The notes under the pieces were generated by a model, which saw only the letters and a list, made by a program, of their open reading frames with translations, ran no database searches and had not been told where the DNA came from. Made by a program: the position numbers and the translations under genes. Positions 23,392 through 32,037 of a DNA stretch of 32,037 nucleotides are shown piece after piece. Source of the DNA: Deltaproteobacteria bacterium (GTDB lineage Bacteria; Desulfobacterota; Syntrophobacteria; Syntrophobacterales; Syntrophobacteraceae); the NCBI GenBank assembly GCA_021793275.1, contig JAJYTC010000037.1:1-32037 (forward strand). Reading direction: 5' to 3'. Within the stretch, counting starts at the first letter, position 1. The number at the start of each line of letters is the position of its first letter.

Positions 23392-24957
23392 TCAGTGCAT
23401 TCCAGCCCCGGGCGCCCCCGCTCCGGAAGGGGCCTTTCTTAGAAACAGGGTCAGCGGAATCATAACGGCGGTCGCAATGGAAAGAACATAAAAAGTATCG
23501 TTAAAAGAAAGCATGTGCGCCTGGCGCATGACCTCCCCGTAAATGAATGCAAGTCCCCCCTTTGTTGGGTGGGCCATGTGATTCATTTGCATAAACTCCA
23601 CCGCTTGCCGGTATGCGTTCCGGAACGCAGGATTAAAGGGCGTGATATATTCGGAGAGATAGGTCTGGTGGACTTGGGCGCGCCGGGCGAGAATCGTGGA
23701 GCTGACGGCAACCCCGAAACTGCCCCCCAGGTTTCTGAGCAGGTTGAAAACCCCGGATGCATTACCCATCTGTTCCACAGGGATATTGACGAAAGCCGCC
23801 GCTGCCAGGGGAACGAAAAACCCGCCAAGGCCAATACCCTGGATGAGGCGAGGCATTGCTATGGCGTAGAAATCAGCCTGGAGGTCGAAGCCGGACATCA
23901 TGAGCAGAGCGTAAGAGGTGACGGCCAGTCCCACCATCAGAATGATCCACGGTTTGACCCCCTTTTTCATAAGAGCGCCCGCAATGGGCATGACAACAAA
24001 GCTCGACACACCCCCGGGCCCCAGGATAAGGCCGGCCCAAAAGGCAGTATATCCCATCAGTTCCTGGGCATAGAGCGGCAGCAGGACGAAACTGCCGAAT
24101 AGACAGAAAAAGCCCAGAAACATGATTGTGCTTCCGGCGCTGAATGCGCTGTCCTTGAAAACCCTCAGATCGACTACGGGATGTTCGACGCAAAGTTCTG
24201 TAACAATAAAAGAAACCAGGGCCAGCACGGCGATGATGGTAAGGATGACGATGAAATCCGAGTGCAGCCAGTCTTTGCGTTCCCCCTTGTCGAGAACTAT
24301 TTGCAGCGCGCTAAGGCCAACGGCGAGAAAAATAAGCCCCCACTTGTCGATGCGCGCTATTTGCCGCTTTATGTAAGCCGGATCGAAAATGAAAACAACG
24401 GTCAGCAGGATGGCCAGAATTCCCGCGGGCACGTTAATGTAAAAGACCCATCGCCAGGACCATTGGTCCGTTATCCAGCCGCCCAAAACAGGTCCGACTA
24501 TGGGGGCCATTACTACGCCCATGCCGAAGACGGCCATTGCCATCCCGTGTTCCCGGCGAGGAAAGGTTTCCAGTAAAATAGCCTGGGAAAGCGGCTGCAG
24601 GCCGCCGCCTCCGAGGCCCTGGAGGACGCGGGCCAGGATGAGCACATCCAAAGACGGGGCGGCGCCGCACAGTATCGAGGCGACAGTAAAAGTGAAAATG
24701 GAGAAGATAAGATAGGGTTTTCTGCCGAAAAGGCCGGAAAGCCAGCCGGTAATTGGAATTATTATGGCATTGGATACCAGATAGGATGTAAGGACCCAGG
24801 TTACCTCGTCCACCCCTGCGCTCATGCTCCCCTGGATATGGGGCAGGGAGACATTGACCACACTCGTGTCCATGACCTCGATGAAGGTCGGGAGCATCAC
24901 GACCAGGGCGACAACCCACTTGTTGACCGCATGGCGGCCTTCGATCCGTGAGGTCAT
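23392..24957 (-). CDS. emrB: EmrB/QacA-type MFS drug exporter (DHA2, 14 TMS)
   Basis: The 521-residue inner-membrane antiporter has 14 hydrophobic segments. It starts FIEVMDTSVVNVSLPHIQ, the DHA2 motif D in TM1, followed by GWLSGLFGRKPYL (motif A) and then LQGLGGGGLQPLSQAILLETFP and GPVLGGWIT (motif C, drug antiporter). The start overlaps the emrA stop (ATGA). With EmrA and a TolC-type channel in the same operon it would form a complete tripartite pump exporting hydrophobic drugs or lipids from the cytosol. The natural substrate is unknown. Confidence 0.9.
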   Translation of the reverse strand: MTSRIEGRHAVNKWVVALVVMLPTFIEVMDTSVVNVSLPHIQGSMSAGVDEVTWVLTSYLVSNAIIIPITGWLSGLFGRKPYLIFSIFTFTVASILCGAAPSLDVLILARVLQGLGGGGLQPLSQAILLETFPRREHGMAMAVFGMGVVMAPIVGPVLGGWITDQWSWRWVFYINVPAGILAILLTVVFIFDPAYIKRQIARIDKWGLIFLAVGLSALQIVLDKGERKDWLHSDFIVILTIIAVLALVSFIVTELCVEHPVVDLRVFKDSAFSAGSTIMFLGFFCLFGSFVLLPLYAQELMGYTAFWAGLILGPGGVSSFVVMPIAGALMKKGVKPWIILMVGLAVTSYALLMMSGFDLQADFYAIAMPRLIQGIGLGGFFVPLAAAAFVNIPVEQMGNASGVFNLLRNLGGSFGVAVSSTILARRAQVHQTYLSEYITPFNPAFRNAYRQAVEFMQMNHMAHPTKGGLAFIYGEVMRQAHMLSFNDTFYVLSIATAVMIPLTLFLRKAPSGAGAPGAGMH

Positions 24958-26234
24958 GGCTCTCGGGGCGTTTTAGACGTAGCCTCGGTCCAGGTCGGGT
25001 GGAGCAGCAACGGACCGCTTTTGTTTTTAATATTTATGGAAACCTCGAGCGAGGCCCCGACCCTTAGCGGATATTTGGGCGAAGGCGGTTTGTCGAGTAA
25101 GATCCGTACCGGAATACGTTGAACCACCTTTATCCAGTTGCCCGTGGCATTTTCAGGCGGAATCAGGGAAAAAGCGGCGCCGGTGCCCGCGAGAATTCCG
25201 GCCACCTTTCCATAATAGGTGTGACCGGGATAGATGTCGGCAGTTATCGTGGCAGGCTGCCCGACGTGGACATCGGTGAGGTCGGTTTCCTTGTAATTTG
25301 CATCTACATAAATCTCTTTAAGAGGGACAACCGCCATGAGGGCTTGTCCCGGCTGGATCCTGTCGCCCACCTGCACACTTTTCTCAGCCACGTAGCCATC
25401 GATCGGCGCGGCAATCATGCAGTAAGACAGATGCAGTTTCGCCGCTTCCAGATCTGCTTTCCACAGGTCACGTTTGGCTTTGAGTGCTTCGACCTTGTGG
25501 AGTTGAACGGCTACATCGGACCGCTTGCTTTCAACAACCCGAAGCTGTGCCCGCAACCGGGCAACCTGTTGGGTTGCCGCAGCCAGGGCCGATTTCTGGG
25601 CCGCTATCTGTGCATCCACGGCATTCACGCGGGCCTTTGCCGTGTCGTAGGCCGTCTGAGCCTGCTGCTCCCTCCGTACGGTCCCTGCGCCCGTGGCCGA
25701 AAGCGCTGCGAAGCGTTTACGGTCGCGTGCGGCCAGCACAAGTTCGGCGGCGGCCGCCGCGCGGCTTTCCTGTAGCTGGACGATAGTGTGCCTGGTTTGG
25801 GTTACTGCATCAATAGCGGCGCTAAGAGAAGCTTCTGCCGCCACGACATTGGAGGACGTCGAGATATGGACCGGGGGCACCAATATTTCGGCGGATTTGA
25901 GCTCTGCCGTGACTTCGTCCAGCGCCGCTTTCGCCCTGTCGACGGCGACTTTGTAATCGGTAGGGTCGAGCTCCACGAGAGGCTGCCCGGTGAGGACGGC
26001 GTAGTTGTCGTGAACGAAAACCTTTATGACCGTCCCGTGGATTCTCGAGCTGATCATTGCACTGTCAGCCTTTGCGTATGCATCATCGGTGCTAACATAA
26101 TTCCTTAGGAAAAACCACCAGTAGATGCCTACCGCAATGAGTAAAACGAGAAGAATCACTGCGCCGATCTTGATTTGCCGCGCCCGTCCGTTCGTCGTTG
26201 CGTTCGTTGGTTCTCTCGGTTGTTCGTTCGCCAT
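24954..26234 (-). CDS. emrA: EmrA/HlyD membrane fusion protein
   Basis: The 426-residue periplasmic adaptor has a single N-terminal membrane helix (about 24-45, VILLVLLIAVGIYWWFF), the lipoyl-type segment VSTDDAYAKADSAMISSRIHG, long alpha-helical hairpin repeats (about 90-260), and the second lipoyl half LSYCMIAAPIDGYVAEKSV. The C-terminal beta-barrel carries VDANYKETDLTDVHVGQPATI. It follows the TolC gene by 17 bases and overlaps emrB by four, so the two are translated together. The first 20 residues are polar and Asn/Thr/Arg rich; in DNA this is a GAACGAAC-like simple-sequence tract. Confidence 0.9.
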   Translation of the reverse strand: MANEQPREPTNATTNGRARQIKIGAVILLVLLIAVGIYWWFFLRNYVSTDDAYAKADSAMISSRIHGTVIKVFVHDNYAVLTGQPLVELDPTDYKVAVDRAKAALDEVTAELKSAEILVPPVHISTSSNVVAAEASLSAAIDAVTQTRHTIVQLQESRAAAAAELVLAARDRKRFAALSATGAGTVRREQQAQTAYDTAKARVNAVDAQIAAQKSALAAATQQVARLRAQLRVVESKRSDVAVQLHKVEALKAKRDLWKADLEAAKLHLSYCMIAAPIDGYVAEKSVQVGDRIQPGQALMAVVPLKEIYVDANYKETDLTDVHVGQPATITADIYPGHTYYGKVAGILAGTGAAFSLIPPENATGNWIKVVQRIPVRILLDKPPSPKYPLRVGASLEVSINIKNKSGPLLLHPTWTEATSKTPREP

Positions 26235-26251
26235 GCCTGATCCCTCGGAAA

Positions 26252-27583
26252 CTACTCCAGCGGTGCTGCGATCGCTCTTTCCAGCTCAGCTTTTGCAATT
26301 TGATAGCCGTAGACGGACTGGTAGAAATTGGCGCGACTCTGCGCCAGAAACACTTCAGCATTCAATACATCCAAAAATATTGCAACCTGCTCTTTGTACT
26401 GGATGGTCGTAATGCGTTCGTTTTCTTTGGCCTGCCGGAGGGCTGTCCTGCTCGTGTTGATATTGGCCCTGGCCACCTGCAACTGCTTGAGCGCATCTTT
26501 GACCTGAAGATCGATTCTTTGCAGAAGGTTTGTCCGCCTGTCCTCAAGCCCTCTCAGGCGGTAGTCCCATTTGAGCACCGCAGCCCGGGTCTTGCCTCCC
26601 TCGAAAAGATTCCAGTCCATTTTTACCCCGATTGCCGCGTTATGGCTGTTCGTGTAAGGGTTGTTGCTGCCCGAGAAATTCTCACCCTGCCGGAAATATT
26701 CGGCGAACGCGGAAACATGCGGATAATAGCCGCCCTCGGCGGCGGTCCTGTAATCTTCAGCCTGTTTTATGGACTCATGAAGGGCAAGGTATTCAGGCCT
26801 TTTGGCTTCGGCTATCAAATAGAGCCGGTCCAGCCTCGGGATCAGGGAGCGTTTTTCCTGGATGCCCGCCAGGGCGATTTTCTTGTCCAGACTTATGCCC
26901 ATGTACTGATTAAGCGTCGCGCGAAGAACGATCAACTGTTTTACGGTCTGCCTTTCCCGCTGGACAGCGTCGGCCAGGGCCACATCGGCTTTTAGCACGT
27001 CATTCCTGGCGGCGACCCCCTGCTTGTAGTTTGCCTGCGCGTTTTTCTTCTGCACCTCGAGGCTCGCCACGTTGTCGCGCGCGACCTGCACCAGCTTCCG
27101 CGCCAGAAGCGTCTGAAGGTATGCTACCCTGACGTCCCTCGTAAGGTCCAGGCGGGCTTTTTCGAGGTCGTACTTTGAAATCTTCAATCCGGCCTTGCTT
27201 GCCTTGTACTTTGATTCCAGTTCAAAGCCGGTGAAAAGCGGCTGGATGACATCCACTTCCCACATGTTTTCGGTTTGTATCGCAAATGGTGCGTTTATAA
27301 ATGCCGTGCCGGGGACCGATGCGAACGGCTGATAGCCCCAGCGCTCATACATGTAGGAACCGTTCACCTTGGGAAAAAAATCTGCCCTGGCTTCGTTTAC
27401 CTCCTCGCGCGAGGCCGAGACGTCTTCGAAGGCGGCCCTGTAAGCCTGGTTATGCTCAAGCGCAAACTTAACGGCGGCTTCCTGGGTCAGGGGCTGTGGG
27501 GGCGTGTTCGGCGCACTCTTTCCCCACGCTGCGAGGGGTGTCGAGAGACAAAAAAGCACGAGAATAACGCTCAACCGTTTCAT
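26252..27583 (-). CDS. TolC-family outer membrane channel
   Basis: The 443-residue protein has a signal peptide (MKRLSVILVLFCLSTPLAAWG) and the two-repeat OEP pattern, with PQPLTQEAAVKFALEHNQAY opening the first repeat and YKEQVAIFLDVLNAEVFLAQSRANFYQSVYGY in the second. It would provide the outer membrane exit of the EmrAB pump. The start is in an ATGA overlap with the HAD gene stop (27580), so it is coupled to it. It is distinct from the TolC-like protein of the lipid exporter operon. Confidence 0.87.
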   Translation of the reverse strand: MKRLSVILVLFCLSTPLAAWGKSAPNTPPQPLTQEAAVKFALEHNQAYRAAFEDVSASREEVNEARADFFPKVNGSYMYERWGYQPFASVPGTAFINAPFAIQTENMWEVDVIQPLFTGFELESKYKASKAGLKISKYDLEKARLDLTRDVRVAYLQTLLARKLVQVARDNVASLEVQKKNAQANYKQGVAARNDVLKADVALADAVQRERQTVKQLIVLRATLNQYMGISLDKKIALAGIQEKRSLIPRLDRLYLIAEAKRPEYLALHESIKQAEDYRTAAEGGYYPHVSAFAEYFRQGENFSGSNNPYTNSHNAAIGVKMDWNLFEGGKTRAAVLKWDYRLRGLEDRRTNLLQRIDLQVKDALKQLQVARANINTSRTALRQAKENERITTIQYKEQVAIFLDVLNAEVFLAQSRANFYQSVYGYQIAKAELERAIAAPLE

Positions 27584-28326
27584 CGTTTCTCCTGGCGCCG
27601 GGCATCCAGCAGCTTGACCATTGCCTGGAAATTGAGGTCCGAAAGAGACCCGATCACCTTGTCCGCCCCGGAAAGCTCAGTTGCTGCAAACGAGTTTGTA
27701 ACGGCGACGACGGCAAGGCCTGCCGATTTGGCCGAACGGATGCCCGCAGGGGTGTCTTCTATCGCGATGCAGTTGAGCGGATCGAGGGGCTTCGAACCGC
27801 AAGCCGGCCTCAATCGCTCTATTGCGAGCAGATAAGTCTCCGGGTCGGGTTTGCTTTTCTTAACATCGTTGGCAGCTACAATGACGCGAAAAACTGCGTC
27901 CAGGCCCAGTGATGATACGAAAGCATCCACTTCATGCCGGAGCGCTCCCGAGGCAACAGCCATCGGAACCCCTCTGTCCATGAGCTCCTCCACCAGTTCA
28001 ACCACGCCCGGAAAACTCGGCGCGCCCTGTCTAATGAGTTCGCCAAGCGCCGCCGACTTGGCTTCAATGAGCCTGTCGAGCGAATCGGCCGAAAGTTCCC
28101 TGCCCGCCTCCTTGAAGGCGTGGATGAAAGCGTCCCGGTCGTCGAAACCAACAAAATGTTCGAGGTAGCGGGCATAGTCGTGTCCCAGACCCAGCGGCGC
28201 AAGCACCTTCTGGAAGGCCTGGTAATGCAGCGGCTCGGTATCTACCAGTACACCGTCGCAGTCAAATATTACCGCCTGAAGACCCTGTTCGGGACAGGAT
28301 GTAACACCGGTCAAAAAAATCTCCAT
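27580..28326 (-). CDS. HAD-superfamily phosphatase, beta-phosphoglucomutase-like
   Basis: The 248-residue protein has all four HAD motifs: AVIFDCDGVLVDTE (nucleophile and acid Asp), MAVASGA (motif II Ser), a Lys in VKKSKPDP (motif III), and AIEDTPAGIRSAKSAG (motif IV). A helical cap domain lies between motifs I and II. It resembles the PGMB/GPP type, acting on sugar phosphates or related metabolites. The start at 28326 has no strong ribosome site; a TTG at about 28308 is an alternative. It lies between tetR and tolC on the same strand, with 97 bases to tetR. Why a sugar-phosphate phosphatase travels with an efflux pump is unclear. Confidence 0.85.
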   Translation of the reverse strand: MEIFLTGVTSCPEQGLQAVIFDCDGVLVDTEPLHYQAFQKVLAPLGLGHDYARYLEHFVGFDDRDAFIHAFKEAGRELSADSLDRLIEAKSAALGELIRQGAPSFPGVVELVEELMDRGVPMAVASGALRHEVDAFVSSLGLDAVFRVIVAANDVKKSKPDPETYLLAIERLRPACGSKPLDPLNCIAIEDTPAGIRSAKSAGLAVVAVTNSFAATELSGADKVIGSLSDLNFQAMVKLLDARRQEKR

Positions 28327-28423
28327 GGAAATGTGATTGTCGAACGTCTGTTTACCACTTTTTCGCCCGATTAAACATCACCAAATATTGCAAGTCCAAC
28401 GGTAGCACCCCGACTTTACCGAA

Positions 28424-29095
28424 TCACCCTGTCTGCCCCGATTGCGCCCTCGCTGCGAGTTCACGAATGCCGCCAAGAGAGAATCGCGTGATATGATCGG
28501 CGATCTGGTCGATGCGCGCAGGATCGAAGCTGCGTGGACGGAGCGAATCGATCAGATGCCTCGCTATATGGTGGTGCAAACATTGAGCGACAATGCTTAG
28601 CGAGGTAAGAAAGGTCGTATCGCTATCCTCGCCGCCTGCCGGTTTTTCTTCTCCCGTCAGTTCGCGCACGATGCCGGCCAGATAAGTGTAAAGAGGGCGG
28701 ATCGAGGATTCGACCACCTCGCCCAGTGCCCCGCTCGGTTCGGCGATTTCCTTGGCCAGCAGCTTTCCATGCCATGCGGGAAGGCCCTCACCCATGAGAC
28801 GCAAAAGGAGCGAGCGGATGTAGGCGTGAAGCTTTTCCTCCGGTGTTGCTTGTCCGCTGAGCCCCAAATCGGGCGGATACTTTGCGACCGCCAGTTGAAG
28901 CGATTGGCCGAAGATGGCTGCATAGAGCCCCTTTTTGTCCCTGAAGTGATAATTGACCGAACCGACGTTGGTGCGGGCGCGCTGGCAAATCTGTCTGACC
29001 GTGGATGCGCGATAGCCCTGCTGCGCAAACACCTCTCCGGCCGCCGCCATAAGCCTTGCCTTTGTGTCATCCTTTTTTTTCGAGCTTTGCGGCAT
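28424..29095 (-). CDS. TetR-family repressor, CecR/YbiH-like (DUF1956)
   Basis: The 223-residue regulator has an N-terminal helix-turn-helix (DTKARLMAAAGEVFAQQGY, VRQICQRA, NVGSVNYHFRDKKGLY) and then a DUF1956-type ligand domain (AWHGKLLAKEIAEPS, SIRPLYTYLAGIVRE, LSIVAQCLHHHIAR). Relatives such as CecR control HlyD-type drug efflux, which fits the operon below. ATG at 29095 is chosen because GAGGA stands eight bases upstream and the protein then begins MPQSSKKK; an ATG at 29161 would overlap the predicted operator. Likely self-regulated through the inverted repeat at 29138-29159, and probably controls the HAD-TolC-EmrAB genes. Confidence 0.87.
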   Translation of the reverse strand: MPQSSKKKDDTKARLMAAAGEVFAQQGYRASTVRQICQRARTNVGSVNYHFRDKKGLYAAIFGQSLQLAVAKYPPDLGLSGQATPEEKLHAYIRSLLLRLMGEGLPAWHGKLLAKEIAEPSGALGEVVESSIRPLYTYLAGIVRELTGEEKPAGGEDSDTTFLTSLSIVAQCLHHHIARHLIDSLRPRSFDPARIDQIADHITRFSLGGIRELAARAQSGQTG

Positions 29096-29137
29096 CTCAG
29101 AAGTCCTCAAAAAAATGGTCGAGGATTGAGAACAAAA

Positions 29138-29159
29138 GTTTGAAACCACCGTTCCAAAC
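29138..29159. promoter_or_regulatory. Candidate TetR operator, 22-bp inverted repeat
   Basis: GTTTGAAAC, four bases (CACC), then GTTCCAAAC: 9-bp arms with one mismatch. It lies 43 bases ahead of the tetR start in the tetR/ABC-F intergenic stretch, the usual location of a TetR-family operator. A further GTTCCA follows a few bases on. Binding is inferred from position and symmetry alone. Confidence 0.55.
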
Positions 29160-29176
29160 AACTGTTCCAGAGGACT

Positions 29177-29203
29177 TTTCTACGTTTTGCCGGGCTTTGT
29201 CAA
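29177..29203 (-). promoter_or_regulatory. Possible tetR promoter
   Basis: On the minus strand a perfect TTGACA (29203-29198) precedes TAGAAA (29182-29177) with a short 15-base spacer. The candidate operator lies just downstream, so a bound repressor could block transcription. The spacer is shorter than ideal, hence low confidence. Confidence 0.35.
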
Positions 29204-29289
29204 TAACGATTGCAAAAAACTTTCCCGCAAGGTGCTCTTTACAGTTAAAATGGATCCGTAACGGGGCCGCCCCTTCAGGAGTCGTATCA

Positions 29290-31281
29290 TTGCTGAGTTT
29301 AAAAGACGTATCAAAATTCATTGGAAAGAAGGAACTTTTCCGCGACGTATCCTTTCACGTGCATCCGGCAGATAGAATTGGACTCATAGGTCCCAACGGC
29401 GCCGGGAAATCGACCCTTTTCGGTATAATTCTCGGTTCGATCGAACCGGATTCGGGCAGTGTAGCCAAAGCCGGCAGGGTTCGAATCGGGTGGCTGCCGC
29501 AGGAGATGGCGCCAGCGCGAGGCAAGTCGGTCCTTGAGCGTGCTACGGACGTATGCGAGGAAGCACAACAGCTTCGGGCCGAACTGGAGCTGGTGCAGAG
29601 CGCGATACATCGTGAAAATGACCGCCGGGTCCTGACTGAACTGGCAACGAGGCATGCCGCCGCCTTCGAAAAACTCGAACACCTTGTTGGATACAACCTG
29701 GAGGCGAGGGCGGAAAAGGTCCTCGAGGGCCTCGGGTTCGGGGCCAACCAGTTTACAATTCCGGCAACGGATCTCAGCGGCGGTCTGGTGATGCGGCTCG
29801 AACTGGCGAGGCTTCTTCTCGCCGAACCCGACCTTTTGCTCCTGGACGAGCCCACCAACCACCTCGACCTCGAGAGTCTCATGTGGCTGGAAAATTACCT
29901 GCTGAACTCCTCATCGGCCCTTGTCCTGGTCTCACACGACCGCACCTTTCTCAACAGGACCGTTCACCGCATAGTTGAGATCGAAGGGGGCATGCTTCAG
30001 GAGTACGCCGGAAACTATGATTTTTACCTCGAAGAGAAGGCTAAGCGGATGGAAATCCGCATGGCGACATATAAAAACCAGCAGGACCGGATCAAACAGC
30101 TCGAAAGGTTTATAGACAAGAACAGATACAACGCGAAAACGGCCGCCCAGGCCCAAAGCCGTATAAAAACGCTTGAAAAAATCGAGAAAGTCGAAGCTAC
30201 TGTCGCCGGTTCGGAAATCCGTTTCGAGTTTCCCCCGTGCGCCCGCTCGGGAAAGAAAGTAATCGAGCTTGTGAACGTCGGCAAGTCTTACGGCGATATC
30301 CAAGTCTATTCCGGAATAGACCTCCTTGTGACCAGAGGAGACAAGATCGCTTTGATGGGTCCTAACGGGGCCGGAAAGAGCACCCTTTTGAAACTGCTCG
30401 CCGGGACCGTCAGGCCGGATTCCGGGGAGCTGTCAAAGGGACTTAACACCACGACGGGCTATTACGCTCAGCATCAATGGGAGCAGCTAAACCCGGAGGC
30501 CACAGTTTTCGAGGAAGCATTATCCGTTTCAGGCGACATCCTGCAGACACAATTGCGCGCTCTTTTGGGGGCGTTTTTGTTCCAGGGCGACGATGTTTTC
30601 AAGAAAACCTCGGTACTGAGCGGAGGAGAAAAGGCCCGCCTGGTATTGTGCAAGCTGCTGCTGCAGCGCCCTAACTTTCTGCTCCTGGACGAACCTACAA
30701 ACCACCTCGATATCCCGTCGAGGGTTGTACTCGAGAAGGCGCTTGGCGAATTTGGCGGAACGATCTGCTTTATCAGCCACGACCGGCAGTTCATAAACGG
30801 TGTGGCCAACAAGATCCTGGTTGTAAAATCCGGCGGCATCCACCTGTTCCCCGGCAACTACGACGATTACGTGCGCACCTGGAAGAGCCGCCTCGACGAT
30901 CCGCCTCAAGACAAAGCTGGAAAACAGGGCTCAAACGGTGCAAGATCGCTCACGGCGCAAAAAAGAGCGGAAGCCGAATGGAGAAACGAGCTGTTTCGAG
31001 CCAAAAGGCCGGTTCAGGAGAGTATCGAACGTATCGAGCGCGATCTGGACTCCTGCCATGCAGAACTGGAATCGCTAAAAGAGCGACTCGCCGATACCGA
31101 GACTTACAGGCAGGGAAAACTGGCCGTGGAGATTCAATCCCAATACAGGGAAACACAGGCCAGGATCGATGAGTTGACCGGCCAATGGGAAGAAAAAATG
31201 CTGGAACTCGAGCAGATAGAGGAAGATTTTCAGAAAGAAAAGGGACTGAGGGATTTGACGGCTCAGGGCGGAATTGCGTAA
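29290..31281 (+). CDS. ABC-F family ATPase (Uup/EttA/YheS-like)
   Basis: The 663-residue soluble protein has two ABC modules and no membrane segments, the ABC-F hallmark; such proteins act on ribosomes. Walker A is GPNGAGKST in both halves (near residues 35 and 355), the signatures are LSGGLVMRLELARLLL and LSGGEKARLVLCKLLL, and the Walker B motifs contain LLDEPTNHLD. A linker rich in charged residues (KRMEIRMATYKNQQDRIKQL) joins the halves, and a coiled coil follows residue 560, as in Uup. TTG at 29290 is used since AGGAG lies eight bases before it; no ATG fits and the open frame before it overlaps tetR. First signature LSGG-LVMR departs from LSGGQ/E. Divergent from tetR; followed after 15 bases by a LysR gene. 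Confidence 0.88.
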   Translation: MLSLKDVSKFIGKKELFRDVSFHVHPADRIGLIGPNGAGKSTLFGIILGSIEPDSGSVAKAGRVRIGWLPQEMAPARGKSVLERATDVCEEAQQLRAELELVQSAIHRENDRRVLTELATRHAAAFEKLEHLVGYNLEARAEKVLEGLGFGANQFTIPATDLSGGLVMRLELARLLLAEPDLLLLDEPTNHLDLESLMWLENYLLNSSSALVLVSHDRTFLNRTVHRIVEIEGGMLQEYAGNYDFYLEEKAKRMEIRMATYKNQQDRIKQLERFIDKNRYNAKTAAQAQSRIKTLEKIEKVEATVAGSEIRFEFPPCARSGKKVIELVNVGKSYGDIQVYSGIDLLVTRGDKIALMGPNGAGKSTLLKLLAGTVRPDSGELSKGLNTTTGYYAQHQWEQLNPEATVFEEALSVSGDILQTQLRALLGAFLFQGDDVFKKTSVLSGGEKARLVLCKLLLQRPNFLLLDEPTNHLDIPSRVVLEKALGEFGGTICFISHDRQFINGVANKILVVKSGGIHLFPGNYDDYVRTWKSRLDDPPQDKAGKQGSNGARSLTAQKRAEAEWRNELFRAKRPVQESIERIERDLDSCHAELESLKERLADTETYRQGKLAVEIQSQYRETQARIDELTGQWEEKMLELEQIEEDFQKEKGLRDLTAQGGIA

Positions 31282-31296
31282 GGCAAAGGATATATT

Positions 31297-32037
31297 ATGG
31301 ATATTCACCGCCTCATGATTTTCTGTAAGGTGATCGAGCTTCAGAGCTTCACGAAAGCCGGCGAGGCCCTCGGGCTTACCCAGCCGACCGTGAGCGAGCA
31401 TATCCGGGCGCTGGAGGATTCGCTCGGAGAAAAGCTGGTCGACCGCCTGGGACGCGAAACCCTGCCGACGCCTGCGGGCAAAGTCCTCTACAAATACGCC
31501 CGTGAGATGATCCAGCTCAGGGATAAGGCCGTCCAGGCGATCGGCAAATTCAAAGGCGATCTTTCAGGCTCTCTTTATGTTGGGGCGAGCACGATTCCCG
31601 GGACCTATATTCTTCCGAGGCTCGTCGGGACTTTTAAGGCCAGCTACCCTTCCATCCAGATTACCGTCAGGATCGGCGGCAGCGGGGAAATCGTCAAGAA
31701 AATCCTCGACGGCGGGGTCGAGTTTGGAATAATCGGCGCGAAGTGGGACGAAAAGAAGATCCTGCTCGAGGAGATTTACTCGGATGAGCTTGTACTGGCG
31801 GTCTACAAGGGCCATCCGTGGGAAAGCCGCGAAAGCGTGGAACTCGATGAACTTGCGGGGGCGCCCTTCGTGCTTCGAGAAAGGTCTTCCGGGACCCGGA
31901 TGGTGACCGCCCAAGCGCTCGAGACCGCGGGATTTTCACCCTCGCTTCTAAACGTCGTTGCCGAGATGGGCTCGACCGAAGCGGTAAGAGAGGCGATCAA
32001 GGCCCGGATCGGAATATCCATAATTTCCCGGCACGCG
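31297..32037 (+). CDS. LysR-family regulator, partial at right edge
   Basis: The frame is open to the window end (247 codons, so about 50 residues are missing). The winged helix is clear: MDIHRLMIFCKVIELQSF, TKAGEALGLTQPTVSEHIRALE, LGEKLVDRLGR. The effector domain begins GSLYVGASTIPGTYILPRLV and continues as a periplasmic-binding-protein fold. The sequence resembles the LysR type described as associated with selenium metabolism, and CysL-like regulators, so a link to selenium or sulfur genes just outside the window is possible. AAAGGA lies six bases before the ATG. It sits 15 bases after the ABC-F gene and may be cotranscribed with it. Confidence 0.85.
   Translation, partial: MDIHRLMIFCKVIELQSFTKAGEALGLTQPTVSEHIRALEDSLGEKLVDRLGRETLPTPAGKVLYKYAREMIQLRDKAVQAIGKFKGDLSGSLYVGASTIPGTYILPRLVGTFKASYPSIQITVRIGGSGEIVKKILDGGVEFGIIGAKWDEKKILLEEIYSDELVLAVYKGHPWESRESVELDELAGAPFVLRERSSGTRMVTAQALETAGFSPSLLNVVAEMGSTEAVREAIKARIGISIISRHA

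Overview
The window looks like chromosomal DNA of a free-living Gram-negative bacterium, most plausibly a deltaproteobacterium (Desulfobacterota, perhaps Syntrophobacterales). The reasons are the envelope genes (LpxL-type acyltransferase, MlaC/HpnM, HpnN-type RND, TolC, ChbG/HpnK), the high GC and clear Shine-Dalgarno starts of the coding parts, and short dispersed repeats of the ATCCTGTAAATCCTGTC type. The taxonomic guess is inference; no rRNA or other marker gene is present.

Region 1 (1-4922) is sparse, AT-richer and decayed. It holds a secreted beta-propeller-like protein (784-2463, minus) whose frame continues past a TGA stop into an intact pair of dockerin-type calcium loops (604-783). 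It also holds a SpoIIAA-like protein, a frameshifted IS630-family transposase remnant, a 25-residue lipoprotein ORF beside that remnant, and more than 1 kb without genes.

Region 2 (4923-13996, plus) is the centrepiece: a tightly coupled type II fatty-acid/polyketide-like operon. In order it encodes an SDR reductase, an acyl carrier protein with a C-terminal zinc-ribbon-like extension, a ketosynthase, a chain-length-factor-like degenerate ketosynthase, a FabZ-like dehydratase, a second ketosynthase, a dedicated AcpS, a second dehydratase, a further ketosynthase and an LpxL/HtrB-type acyltransferase. It recalls aryl-polyene-type clusters, but no ammonia lyase, AMP ligase or methyltransferase is present, so the product is unknown. 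Converging on it is a TolC - RND (HpnN/MMPL type) - MlaC/HpnM operon (19638-14792, minus) that would suit export of a lipid to the outer membrane. A small Uma2 nuclease-like gene lies between the two.

Region 3 (19848-21729, plus) is a two-gene operon of a ChbG/HpnK deacetylase and a GtrB/DPM1-type membrane glycosyltransferase, closed by a strong hairpin terminator.

Region 4 (29095-21764, minus) is a probable single operon: TetR/CecR-like regulator, HAD phosphatase, TolC, EmrA, EmrB, M24 peptidase and a small unknown protein. A 22-bp inverted repeat just upstream of tetR is a good operator candidate. Divergently placed are an ABC-F ATPase and a LysR regulator that runs off the right end.
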